Shown here in pieces: positions 9,925 through 19,935 of a DNA stretch of 34,421 nt (position 1 is the stretch's first letter; each line of letters starts with the position of its first letter). The DNA comes from Gnetum montanum (lineage: Eukaryota > Streptophyta > Gnetopsida > Gnetales > Gnetaceae). Where the stretch lies: positions 1,586,353 to 1,620,773 of the forward strand of contig MNCI01035354.1 of the NCBI GenBank assembly GCA_015680685.1, given 5' to 3'. The translations under genes were made by a program, and so were the position numbers. The notes beneath the pieces were generated by a model that saw only the letters and a program-made list of their open reading frames with translations, did not search any database and had not been told where the DNA came from.

Positions 9925-11695
9925 TGAGGGATTCTTAGCACATTTTCACCATTTTATGGAGTAGGAATATGAAATTAATAGATATGACAAGCTTATTTTA
10001 AAATATAAGGATAGTAGAATATGCACTTGAGGACCATGAGTAATATTGCCTATCTAAGTTTCAGGAAAATAATCTATTTTGTGCTATTTTTTTCAATATG
10101 ACTATTATTTGTTCACATGAAATTTTAATTGGGAATATGAGATGGACTGCTTTTTCTAGTTCTTAGTTTTGAGTTCTAATAGATGCAACAAATAATCAAC
10201 ATTCTCTTTGCTTAAGGATAAATTCATCACTTAAGATAAGCCTGTTACAAGGTTAATATGTTTAAGTTCTAGTGGAAGCAATTAATCTAAAATGTGCATT
10301 GTAGACAACAAGCCATGACTGGATTATTAATGATTAGATAGTTTAAAGTTTGAGAAATGCCTTGTAATTATATCATGAGAAATCCCTTGTAATGAACTAT
10401 TGAATTACTAATTTGGAAAATGGAAAAATAGTTGAACAAGGTCAACTATTATTATGAAATCATATTCTAAGTTACTAGAGAAACAACAAATATTAGAAGT
10501 CAAAATTCTTGCCCTAGGCAATAATAAAAATGATTAACTCACTCTCATACAATTCTATTGCTGAGGACACCAAGCTCATCATTTTTCATTGCACATATAG
10601 ATATATTCTCTTGCTTCTTGAGCTAAATTTCTTGAGAAATGAGTTCATGCAGTGTATGAAGATACAAACACATGCAAATAGTACTCTAAGGTTGCTGTGT
10701 ACAACATTTTTTCAAACAAAATCACCAAATTTTCTCTAGTTACCCAACTATCCTACCATGTGGTAGTGTTAGCAACAAGGTTGAGGCAAGGCAAAAAATG
10801 TAGAAGGATGAAGTAACAACTAAATGGTGGTTCAATTCATCATAAAGAGGGTTAACGTAATACCCTAAAAAGTGACTTGGATAAATTAAAAAAGTAAATA
10901 AATAGTCCTAATCTCAATGCTAATGGTAATGACAAAGGTGACATCAACGTAAGAGACTATGACAGTTGAAAATGTGGCTACAAACTTTCAACAGTGATGG
11001 AGCTAGGAGCACCAGTAGTTGTTAGATAAGAGCAAGCTAATAGGTGGAGCTTAAATAATTTCTAAGCAACTCTATAATTGACAGAACATGCATCAACGTG
11101 CTATGGATTTCAAATAAGGCTATGCTCTAATCACGTACTTGTTCATTATGATGAAACCATCTTTACACTGGTTACATGCCAATAGACAAGGTAGCAGAAG
11201 TAACATAACAACTACAAATCCTCACACTCATACCACATCAGAGAAAATCACATTTCATATTTAAGTTAAAAGCTTGGGTGGAACATAGTTAAAAACATTA
11301 TATATATATATAATGGTGATCACATTGTGATAATATAAGTTTGAAAAAGGTAATACATGTACATTTAGCAAGGTTACAATTTAGAAAGGGGGATCTATAT
11401 ATCTTTATTTATTTGAAGCTAAATTTTCCATAAAGTTTGTACAAAAGCATAACTAAATCTCCTAAATGTTTGCATTTGAAAGGACACTTGCCAATAATGA
11501 CATCTATTTCTCCAATTTTTGTTTCTTATGGTAGCCTCTATGATATTTGTTACTAATAAAACACTTTGTAACCATAGCTCAAATTTCTAAGAATCCCCAT
11601 GGAAGTTATAACTTCTAGGGTGGTTACAAATTAATATTCCTAAATATTTGCAATACCCTTAACTTCTCATGATTATTATAACTACCTAAAGTCCC

Positions 11696-11703
11696 TATAA
11701 AAT
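11696..11703 (+). promoter_or_regulatory. TATA box of LTR A
   Basis: TATAAAAT here aligns with TATAAAAG in LTRs B and C. The downstream AGAATTGGAGAGATT, where transcription would start, is conserved in all three. Confidence 0.6.
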
Positions 11704-12342
11704 GATTTCAAAGGTAGAATTGGAGAGATTTTGGAGGAAGAAAAGAGAAATTCAGATTATTTGTAAGATGGTTTGCTAAAGACATCAATTCAGATGCTTT
11801 GTTTTTATCTTGTGAGTTCATTTCTTCCCATTTCATTTTAGTTACTTAGCTAATGGTTTAACTACTATCATGCTTAGAATTTGTTTGGGATTTTTCCGAA
11901 GTTAATTTTATGGCTATAGTTTTGTTCAATATAAGACTTCTATTAAGATTTTCCATAAAGAGCTCATGTTGTTCAAAAGCATCTAGAGCAATTAAATAGT
12001 AATGTCTTAATGAAATTTCCTATTTTGAACATAAAGAATCTAGGAAAATCTTTGGTATTTTAAGACAACTGAAATAGCTTCATTGTTTTAAAGTTTATTA
12101 CCTTAGTATTTCAATCCTAAAATTGTGAAATTTTTTAAGGCTTTTTTGAATGCAATCTTTGACAACTATTAACTAGCCAAAATAGAGATGCATACTTTGT
12201 TATTTACACAGCATTTTTAGTAGTATAATAAGATTTTCTTTACAAAAGTGCTTGTTGACTTAAGAGGGTTTGGACAATTCATAGTTAGATTGAATTGGAA
12301 TAGCTTTATTGAAAAGTGTTTCCTTATGTCAATTTATCTTAC

Positions 12343-12343
12343 N
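12343..12343. other. Single N replacing about 163 bases present in LTRs B and C
   Basis: Left of the N the sequence matches up to TTATCTTA, right of it from CAAGTAATG. LTRs B and C have about 163 bases between these points, including a pyrimidine-rich tract. This is an unresolved join, not a biological deletion with known ends. Confidence 0.75.
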
Positions 12344-12546
12344 CCAAGTAATGTACTATAGGAACTATATAGACTAAGTTATTAGACAAAATTGGAATAT
12401 CCAAGAACTCAATATTTGACAAAGATAAGTAAATTCATTTTATGATAGCTGATCACCATTTTATACATAACCCAACCATTTCAACATTCGCAATAGCAAA
12501 CGCATACTTACAATTAGTTCATTTTATAACTACCAAGTCTCTTTGA

Positions 12547-12560
12547 AGGTATCTAGGTCT
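12547..12560 (+). promoter_or_regulatory. Decayed primer-binding site of element A (initiator tRNA-Met type)
   Basis: AGGTATCTAGGTCT aligns with AGGTATCTAGGCC in B and ATGTATTAGAGCC in C. Read together these resemble the common plant PBS TGGTATCAGAGCC, complementary to initiator tRNA-Met. It lies right after the inferred LTR end. No single copy is intact. Confidence 0.55.
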
Positions 12561-13009
12561 TGGTATTGTCAAAGACTAGCAAGCACCTAAACCCTATTCA
12601 AAGAACATCTTCAATTGTAGTACCTTGAAGGTCATAAGACCAAAGGCCCCCACAATGTTGGTAGTCCCAAACAATTGCCAATAGTTCTTTTTGCACTAGA
12701 AGGAGGGTTCAAGATTTGTCCTTTAGGTTCATAAGCCTGATAGTCCTAGCACATCAATAGTTCTTTTTGTTGTTAGGAGGGCTTAAGAAATTAGATACTA
12801 TTTTAAGTTCATGACCAAACAGACTAATAGTTTGAAAGATTTCAAAGGTTCCAAAGAAGTTCTTGATTATAAGAATTATGCAGAACAAGGTTCTTGAGTT
12901 TGGAACAAGTAGTAAAGTAAATAGTATAAGGATATGAAGATCACCCCTTCTATCTAATTTATTAGTCTATAAGAGAAAGTCCAAGAAATTTAACAGTTCA
13001 ACGATCAAG
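12561..13009 (+). other. 5' leader of element A with an internal 76-base direct repeat
   Basis: Untranslated sequence between PBS and gag ATG, conserved in B and C. CAATAGTTCTTTTTG occurs at 12679-12693 and again at 12755-12769, and the sequence after each copy is similar. This gives an imperfect two-unit repeat with a period of 76 bases. It could hold packaging or dimerisation signals, but that is a guess. Confidence 0.55.
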
Positions 13010-14373
13010 ATGACTTCTTATAGGATGGCAAATCCTTAGCAAAGAGTTACATCATTAGGATTTTATAACTACAATGGTATTCCTAAGTTAGTTTACAAAT
13101 ATTTTCCTAAGTATTTTATTCTTGGAAAAACTTACTTATTTGAAGAACACATTCACTTATTTGAGTTAGTCTTAGCTCATGTGAATATTCAACATCAAGA
13201 TCAAGCATGTACGTTGTTTATAGAAAATTTAAAGGATATGGCTCAAATTTGGTATTCAAACATTCCAAGAAATAGTATTACAAGTTGGGATGATATGAAA
13301 AGTGTTTTGTTGGCCTACTTTTGTAGTTAATTAGATCAATAACAACTATATTGTGGGCTAGTACAAGCTAAGCAAGAGGTCAAAGAGTTAATTAGATATT
13401 TGAATATTAAGTTTCAGTGAATTTATGGGCTTTTTCAAAGACAATATAGAACATTAGATGAAATGCTTAAAGATACTTATCTTAAGGCTATGAATCCCAA
13501 TATTTCAATATGGTTAAGGAGAACTCCAAAATTCATAACACTAATGACTACTTTAGTGAATATATATAGTTAGAAAACTAATTAAACTTGAACAATGAAG
13601 AGATTATTAAAACTCAAAAATGAGAAGAGAAAATGATGATTCTTGTCCAAGATTTTGCTTAATTTAAAGCATTACTTGGGCCATCTCATGTTAAGGAAGA
13701 TCAAGAGCCTGAAAGTAAAGAATCTAAAAAGGGATAGTTAATGTGAGACTTGTGTAGTAAAATAGTGAAACTAGAAAAATCTTTGGAAAAAGTTAAAATC
13801 AAGAAAGAAAGGAAAAATAAAAAACATAAGCATTAAAACACTAAGTTAGTAGAAGATGAGGTTTTGAGTGATGCTGTTATGTCTAACTTCTATGATATTG
13901 AATCTAATAATGAGCTATCTAGTGTTCATTATGCATGAAAATCTTCTAATAATGGATCTAGTGCTACTTCTTCTTTATCAATTTCTGAAGAGGATATATT
14001 GTTAGATGAAGAATGTAATAAAAATGAAGAAAATGGATATAATCTTTAAGTAAAGGAAATGTTAACTACTTCTAGACCTCTGAATGTCATTTTTGATCCA
14101 TCTACTAAGAGAAAGATTTTTGAACCAAGTGGAATAGAGAAAAATAAAAGTAAAAAAGGTCAAGTAGAGAAAAGTACTCAAAATAAGTCTTTTAATAAAT
14201 GGATGAAGAAGCCAAGCTTATATGGAGATGGAGAATATGATTTGATTGAAGAACTTAAACATGTCAAAGCCAACATTAATATATATCAATTGTTATAGAT
14301 AGGTGATCATCAAACAAAGGCTTTAGAGTTCATCAAAGGTAAAAGAAGAGTTGGAGAATTAAAATTAAGCTAT
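13010..14373 (+). pseudogene. gag: Gag of element A (Tat-like Ty3/gypsy)
   Basis: Gag would form the particle shell. The ATG at 13010 begins MTSYRMANP and is supported by the same start in B. The capsid domain covers about 13130-13520, with HIHLFELVLAHVNIQHQDQA, then KDMAQIWYSNIPRNSITSWD, then LDEMLKDTYLKAMNP. A single-base loss near 13550 changes frame. After it come a lysine-rich, coiled-coil-like part (about 13740-13840), a Ser/Asp/Glu-rich part, and KANINIYQLL (about 14270) just before protease, which is typical of Tat elements. Stops include one at 13037, where B has Trp, and ones at 13328 and 13340. No CCHC zinc knuckle is visible. Identification rests on the Retrotrans_gag pattern and on three-copy conservation. 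Confidence 0.75.
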
Positions 14374-14790
14374 GTGTCTAACATTCACAAAATAACTAAA
14401 ATGAGATATAATTGTACTCCTGACAAGAAATCTCCTATTGTTCTATTGAAAATGAAGTTAAAAGAAAAATATCATCACAATTATTTGGTTGATTTTGAAG
14501 CTACATCTACTATTATGCCATTGTTCATATGCAAAAAAACTTGGTTTGAATCCTGAGAAATCCAATAAAAAGATTGTTCAAGTGGACAAAAGCAAAGTAA
14601 AAATTGTGGATCAGCTACCCAATGTTTTATTAGAAATTTCTTTTGAACCCTATATCAAAAGTAAAGTAATTATTCAAGTGGAAAACATACCAGATTCACA
14701 TAGTCTTTTGTTAAGTAGAAGTTGGAGTAATAATTTCTTTGATTACATATCAATAGAGTTTTCTGATATGTGACCATCTGATATGTGACC
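14374..14790 (+). pseudogene. pro: Aspartic protease of element A, active site destroyed
   Basis: Aligned with B and C, the active-site triplet D-S-G at 14491-14499 reads D-F-E (VDFEATSTIMP), so catalysis would be lost. An extra A in a run of seven near 14535-14541 causes a frameshift, and the rest of the domain continues in another frame with SHSLLLSRSWSNNF, the pattern that ends Tat proteases. A 15-base tandem duplication at 14763-14792 repeats CTGATATGTGACCA and duplicates a stop. No start codon belongs here; it is part of the polyprotein. The domain assignment is secure from the intact DSGAT in B and C. Confidence 0.8.
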
Positions 14791-14956
14791 ACCTTGGAAG
14801 GGGAAGTCAAATCAAATATACATATGTAGTGAACCTTTGTTGAATGAAAAAATTACATCAAATGGAAAGAATAAAGTCATTGAAATAAGAGCTTTTGAAA
14901 CTAGAATTCACCCACTTCAAGAAGTTCATAATTTGGAAAAGAAAGAATCTCAACAT

Positions 14957-15345
14957 GATAGCAAATGGAAGTTATACTTTGATGGTTCTTGTAATTCTAA
15001 AGGTGGAGGAGCCAGAGTGGTTCTAGTAAAAGATGATTCCCAAAAAATATTCAATGAAATTCATCTATCTTTTCCCTGTAATAATAACAATGCTTAATAT
15101 GAAGCCCTAAGTATTGGAATTAAAATAGCATTGGAAAAAGGAATTAAGATAATCACCATAAAGGGAGACTTAAGATTAGTGTGTGAACTATTTAAAGATA
15201 ATTGTGTAGTAAAACACTCATTCTTGCGACCTTATAAATAGTTTTTCTACAAAATACTGGATCAATTTCATCACTACCAAATAGAACATATAAGTAGGAA
15301 GAATAATTATGTAGTAGATGATTTAGCAAAGGTAGCTTCAACATT
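14957..15345 (+). pseudogene. Plant/archaeal-type RNase H (aRH) of element A, placed before RT
   Basis: This domain would digest the RNA strand of RNA:DNA hybrids. It starts SKWKLYFDGSCNSKGGG and follows the RVT_3-type fold pattern. The acidic residues line up: Asp in FDGS (14981-14983), Glu in the YEAL motif (15101-15103), Asp in IKGDLRLV (15167-15169), and Asp in VVDDLAKVAS (15317-15322). One stop replaces Gln before YEAL (15095-15097) and another lies at about 15239. LSFPCNNNNA resembles the LSFPCTNN signature of Tat aRH domains. In the Tat elements I know, aRH follows RT and RH; here it lies between protease and RT, about 0.4 kb ahead of RT. The same order is seen in B and C. Confidence 0.82.
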
Positions 15346-15736
15346 AGATATGAAAGGGATAGAAAGTTATGAAGGTGTAATAGTTGGAAAAGAATATCAG
15401 CCATTGATACTAGATAACGTAAAGCATTTAAAAGTATTGAAGATGATGATCAATTGCTTGAATTCTTAAGAAATAAACAAGAATTCAAAAGTCAAACCAT
15501 ACCTGAAACAATGTCAAGATTTAAGGCAAATTGTATTCCCAAAAAGGTGATTCATTATGAACATGTATTTAGCAAAAAATGGCTTACCAAAAAAGATAAA
15601 CAAAATTCAAATGATCAAGCTTATGAAGCAATGAATTTTGAATCTACAGAGCTACTAAAGATGTTAAATGTCATGAAAGAAAAGGATTTAGTTTTCAAGA
15701 AAATTTTATTATTACTCCAAAAAAATATTTTGAAAA
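15346..15736 (+). pseudogene. Spacer between aRH and RT in element A
   Basis: A largely open frame (15454-15843) is rich in Lys, Glu and Asp, with QAYEAMNFESTELLKMLNVM near its middle. It is conserved in B and C and leads into the RT N-terminus, so it belongs to the polyprotein. No catalytic domain is recognised. It may be a tether between the RNase H and RT. Confidence 0.5.
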
Positions 15737-16610
15737 ATTTTTCTTGGTATTATGATGATTTTAAAATTTTTAGACTAGATGTGATACCAAAAATTCCCTT
15801 GATAAATGATTATAAGATAGTTAAATACAAAAATGAAATTTAATCCATCATTTGAGCCAGCTATGGAAGCTGAGATCAAGAAGTTATTGCAAGCCTGAAT
15901 CATATATCCTATCCAATACTTGACATGGCTTGCCAACCTTGTTCTAGTGAGGAAGAAGAATGGCAATATTAGGCTTTCTGTAGATTTAAGAAATTTGAAT
16001 GAGGCCTCTAAAAAGACAAATAACGACTTTCTAGAATTAATGAAATGTTGATCAAAGTATTAGGTTGTCAAGTATCTTCATTCCTAGATGGTTTTTCAAG
16101 CTATAATCAAATCACGATAAATAAGGGTGACAGATATAAAACAACATTTATCACCAAGTGAAGAACTTTTTCCTACCAAACAATGCCATTTGGACTATGA
16201 AATGGTGGAGCTACTTTTCAATGAGTAATGGATTTAGCCTTTAAAGGTTTAATAAGTGAGTTTGTTGTGGTTTATTTAGATGATATTACTATCTTTTTAA
16301 AAAGGAAGGAAGATCATATTGTTCATCTTTGACAAGTTTTTGACAAATGTTGTGAGTATGGTATTTCATTAAATCCTAAGAAATGTATCTTTAGGGTTAA
16401 ATCTGGAAGTTTACTAGGTCATGCGATCTACCAAGAAGGAATTGCTATAGATAACTCTTGAATTCAAGTAGTATAGAATATTGAGCATCCTATAAGTAAA
16501 AAGTTTTTTAGATATTTCTTTGGAAAGATCAAATTTCATTAAGAAATTTATCCTTGGATTCACAAAAATTACTAGACTTTTTATGCATATGCTAAAGAAA
16601 GGTGTGCTAG
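15737..16610 (+). pseudogene. pol: Reverse transcriptase of element A
   Basis: Ty3/gypsy RT. The N-terminal FSWYYDDFKIF (15737) and IPLINDYKIV are followed by FEPAMEAEIKKLLQA, RKKNGNIRLSVDLRNLNEAS (15950), motif A FLDGFSSYNQI with its Asp at 16087-16089, MPFGL (about 16188), and YLDD at 16273-16284 with both Asp codons present. VKSGSLLGHAI then marks the thumb. Stops and at least two frameshifts (near 15835 and 16020) break it. The catalytic Asp residues survive, unlike in B. The domain order in front of it (aRH) is discussed separately. Identification is certain from motifs A and C. Confidence 0.9.
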
Positions 16611-16649
16611 TAGAGAAAACACCATAATCAAAGGGAGCTTTAGCAAAAA

Positions 16650-17010
16650 ATTAAAAATCCATTTAAGAAACTTTATATGTGGTAAAACCAAAATTGAAAG
16701 CAAACTTCTGGTTATATTCTTTTTCTTCAAATGATTTAGTTGTTGCTATTTTAACTCAAAAATATGAAGGTCAAAATGAACTAATTGGACTTTTTAAGGA
16801 TCAACTAAAAGATTCAAAGCTAAATTATTTAGACTTAGAGAAATAGGAATTCGTAGTTATTAAGGAACTTTAGCATTTCAAGAATTACATGGAAAGCTCA
16901 TTAGTTCATATTATACTAATAGAACTTACATAAAATAATTCTTAACTCAAAATGAAATTGGATTCAAAAGAGGGAAATGGCTTATAGAGCTTGAAGGTTT
17001 TAGGTTTTCA
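16650..17010 (+). pseudogene. Degenerate gypsy-type RNase H (RH) of element A
   Basis: It follows RT as the connection/RNase H part of Ty3 pol. It is recognised by LYSFSSNDLVVAILTQ (16712) and DSKLNYLDLEK.EFVVIKEL.HFKNYM (16811-16890). The first catalytic Asp, in the TDAS motif of active gypsy RH, is Phe here (16721-16723), and B has Phe at the same place. That suggests loss before the copies diverged, as is known for the RH of dual-RNase-H Tat elements, where aRH keeps activity. Confidence 0.72.
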
Positions 17011-18290
17011 TTGGAGATATGAAAAACCATTAAAGGAATGGGATTATCCATGTTAAGGGATAAAGATAATAAAATATGTATGCTTATGACTCATGAAGGA
17101 AATTGGTGTGATGATATTTTGGAATTCTTTAATACATGAAATGCTTCAAAGAACTTAATTGGAGGTCAAAAGAGAGCTTTCTTCAAAAGAGAAAATAAAT
17201 TAGTGGTTAAAGATGGAATCTTATATAGAAAGGATTTCAGAGGAGTATTGTTGGAATGTGTCTAGAATGATCAAATTAGTCCTATCTTAGAACAATTCCA
17301 TGATCTCTCTAATTTATTTTATGAGTCCCCTAAGTCTACTATGCAAGATATACTCCACTATGATTTTTATTGGCCTAGTATGTATAAAAATATTACTTTA
17401 AGGATTTAAAGATGTTACAAATGTAAAATTCATGGATTGAAGATAAAAAAGGCTAGAGCTCCCTTAAAATTGGTAATTGTAAATAACCATTTTAGCAATG
17501 GGGCTTAGATTTTATTGGCACAATTACTCCTTCGAGAGCAGGACATAAGTTTATTCTCATAGCTACTAATTACTTTACCAAATAGTTTGAAGCAAAGGCT
17601 CTAAGGAAAATTTCAACAGCAGACATGATCAAGTTCTTAGAATATTAGAATCTAAGTCATTTTGGTCTACCTAAAGTATTGGTATATGCTAATAGACCTA
17701 CTTTTCAATCTAAAGAATTTTGTAACATGGGCATAAAAAAATCCATCTTTCTATTTTCTTCTTCAAATTATTATCCTCAAGGAAATTTTTGAGTTGAATC
17801 TATAAATAAAAATCTTATTTCTTACATTAAAAAGTTGATAGGTGGAAATTAAGAAAATTGGATTGATTACTTGCAATATGCATTATGGACCAACTGTATT
17901 AGATTTAGGAAGGCTATTGGAACGTCAACTTATAACATAGTCTATGGTTTATCCACTAGAATTATGAACAAGATTATAAGTTTACCCTCATGTTTTGTGC
18001 AAAAGTATAGTGAGAAAACTGATAAAGATCCAACTTTCATGACCATGCTTATCAAAAGAGAAGCTAAAATGGATAGGGCTAATGATAATTTATTAAAGAA
18101 TGCTTCTTAAGTCAAAAGGTGGTTCGATAGAAAGGCTTTGAAAACAACTTTTAAATTTGATGATCTTGTATTATTATGGAATATAAAGAAGCCAAATAAA
18201 TTTTTGACAATATGAACTAGTCCATTTCTGATCAAGAAATAATTATTAGAGGACACATACAAGTTATCAACATTAAGTGGGATTGAATTG
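17011..18290 (+). pseudogene. int: Integrase of element A
   Basis: Integrase joins retrotransposon DNA to the chromosome. After RH, a linker with KLVVKDGILYRKDFRGVLLE leads into the zinc-binding N-terminus (FHDL...FYWPSMYKNI...RCYKCKIHG, about 17300-17430), of which Cys-x2-Cys is clear. The core keeps one frame from QWGLDFIGTITP: Asp at 17508-17510, then LVYANRP where the second Asp is Ala (17688-17690), then NYYPQGNF.VESINK with Glu present (17796-17798). The C-terminal part includes FKFDDLVLLWN and DTYKLSTLSGIEL, typical of gypsy integrases. Losing the middle Asp would abolish activity. The sequence breaks off at 18290 and joins LTR B, without a 3' untranslated region or polypurine tract. 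Confidence 0.85.
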
Positions 18291-19423
18291 TATGACTATT
18301 ATTTATTCACATAACATTTTAATTAGGAATATGAGATGGATTACTTTTTCCAGTTCTCAATTTTCGAGTTCTAATAGATACAATAGGAAATCAACATTAT
18401 CTTTGCTTGAGGGTAAATCCATCACTCAAGATAAGCCTATTAGAAGGTCAATATTTTTAAGTTATGGTGGAAATAATTAATCTAAAATGTGCATTTTAGA
18501 AAACAACGCACAGCTAAGATATCATGATTGGATAGTTTAAAGTTTGAGAAATGCATTATAATGATATTATGAGAAATCCCTTGCAATGAAATATTAAATT
18601 GATAATTTGAAAAATGGAATAATAGTTGAACAAGATAAACTATTATTATGAAATCATATTCTAAATTACTAGAGCAAAAAAAAATATTAGAAGTCAAAAT
18701 TCTTGGCCTAAGAAAGAACAAAAAATTAACTTAGTCTTCGACATTTCTATTATTGAGGACATTAGGCTTATCATTTTTGCTTGCATAGTTTGAAGGATTT
18801 TCTTATTGTCTAAGATGAATTCCTTGAGAAATGAGTTCATGCAGTGTATGAAGATACAAACATATCTAGATTATACTTTAATGAGATGCAATAGTTTAAA
18901 GGTAAACAAAGCACCCAATGGTAATAGGGGAAAAGAATTAACATCAATATGGATGACCATAGTTGGGAGATTCCTGTACGTGGTATGTTTTGCTCAAATG
19001 TTTGCTATCTACAACATCTATTCAAACAACAATAACGAATTTTCACCAGTTATCCAATGATCCTAGCACGTGGTAGTGTTAGAAATAGGACTAAAGTAAG
19101 GCTAAGAACGCATAAGGGTGAACTAACAACCTAATGGTAGTTTAACCCATCTTAAACAAGATTAACTAAAAATCCTAAAAATCTCTTGGATAAATCAAAT
19201 AAGTAAATAAATGATCCCAATCTAAATGTTGATGGCAATGGTAGAGGCAACATCAACGTAGGAGACCATGATGGTTGAAAACCTGGCTACAAACTTTCAA
19301 TAGCGATAGAGCTAGGAGGTTGATAATTGCTAGATGGGAATAGGTGAAGCTTGAAGAATTTCTATGCAACTCTACAATTGTCAAAACATGCATAAATGCA
19401 CTATGGATTCCAAATAAGGCTAT

Positions 19424-19601
19424 GCTCTAGGTAATACATGTAATAAACTTCTAGGTAATAGTAATACATAATAGTACATAGGCTCTAGGTAATACATGGA
19501 CAAGGTAATACATGTAATAGTAATGGACAAGGTAAATAGTAATACCTTGTCAAATGTACATGTAATAGTAATGGACAAGGTAAATAGTACATTTGACAAG
19601 G
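19424..19601. repeat. Scrambled filler with direct and inverted repeats in LTR B
   Basis: A 31-base perfect direct repeat at 19511-19541 and 19559-19589, a 17-base repeat GCTCTAGGTAATACATG at 19424-19440 and 19482-19498, and a 15-base perfect inverted repeat CCTTGTCAAATGTAC (19545-19559) against GTACATTTGACAAGG (19587-19601). All words derive from sequence next to the lost segment, as in templated filler at a repaired break. Confidence 0.8.
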
Positions 19602-19927
19602 TTACAATTTAGAAAGGAAGATCTATAGATGTTTATTTATTTGAATCTAAATTTTCCATAAAGGTTGTATAAAAGCACAACTAAATCTCCTAAATGTTTG
19701 CATTTGAAAGGATACTTGCCAATCATGGCATGTATTTCTCCAATTTGTTTAACTTCTTATGGTAATCTCTATGATATTTGTTATGAAGAAAACACTTGGT
19801 AACAACAGCTCAAATTTCTAAGAATCCCCATGGAAGTTATTAATTCTAAGGTGGTTACAAATTAATATTCTTAGAAATTTTTAATACCCTTAACTTCTCA
19901 TGATTATTGTAACTACCCTAAGGTCAC

Positions 19928-19935
19928 TATAAAAG
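19928..19935 (+). promoter_or_regulatory. TATA box of LTR B
   Basis: TATAAAAG in the context GGTCACTATAAAAGGACC, conserved with LTR C. It would drive transcription of body B. Confidence 0.65.

Larger units (their letters stand above)
9925..12535 (+). repeat. LTR A of the Tat-like array
   Basis: It aligns along its length with LTR B and LTR C. The left end is set by analogy with LTR C (TGAAATG after a polypurine tract); here it reads TGAGGG and the first 12-15 bases are poorly conserved. The right end is put at ACTACCA, about 11 bases before the primer-site remnant. Two features stand out: a short TA run at 11299-11312 and a loss of about 163 bases around the N at 12343 relative to LTRs B and C. 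The open frame at 10530-10739 is not a gene. Confidence 0.65.

Noticed and set aside
9707-9964. Overlapping open frames on both strands
   Set aside because: Low-complexity, AT-rich and overlapping the LTR A edge; no supporting homology.
11299-11312. TA run as a second TATA promoter of LTR A
   Set aside because: It is not conserved in LTR C, while the TATAAAA at 11696 is conserved in all three LTRs.
18482-18721. Minus-strand 79-codon open frame in LTR B
   Set aside because: LTR sequence; its homologues in A and C do not keep the frame open.
19511-19601. Possible CRISPR-like or regulatory repeat array
   Set aside because: Only two direct copies plus an inverted copy, with no regular spacers; better explained as repair filler.
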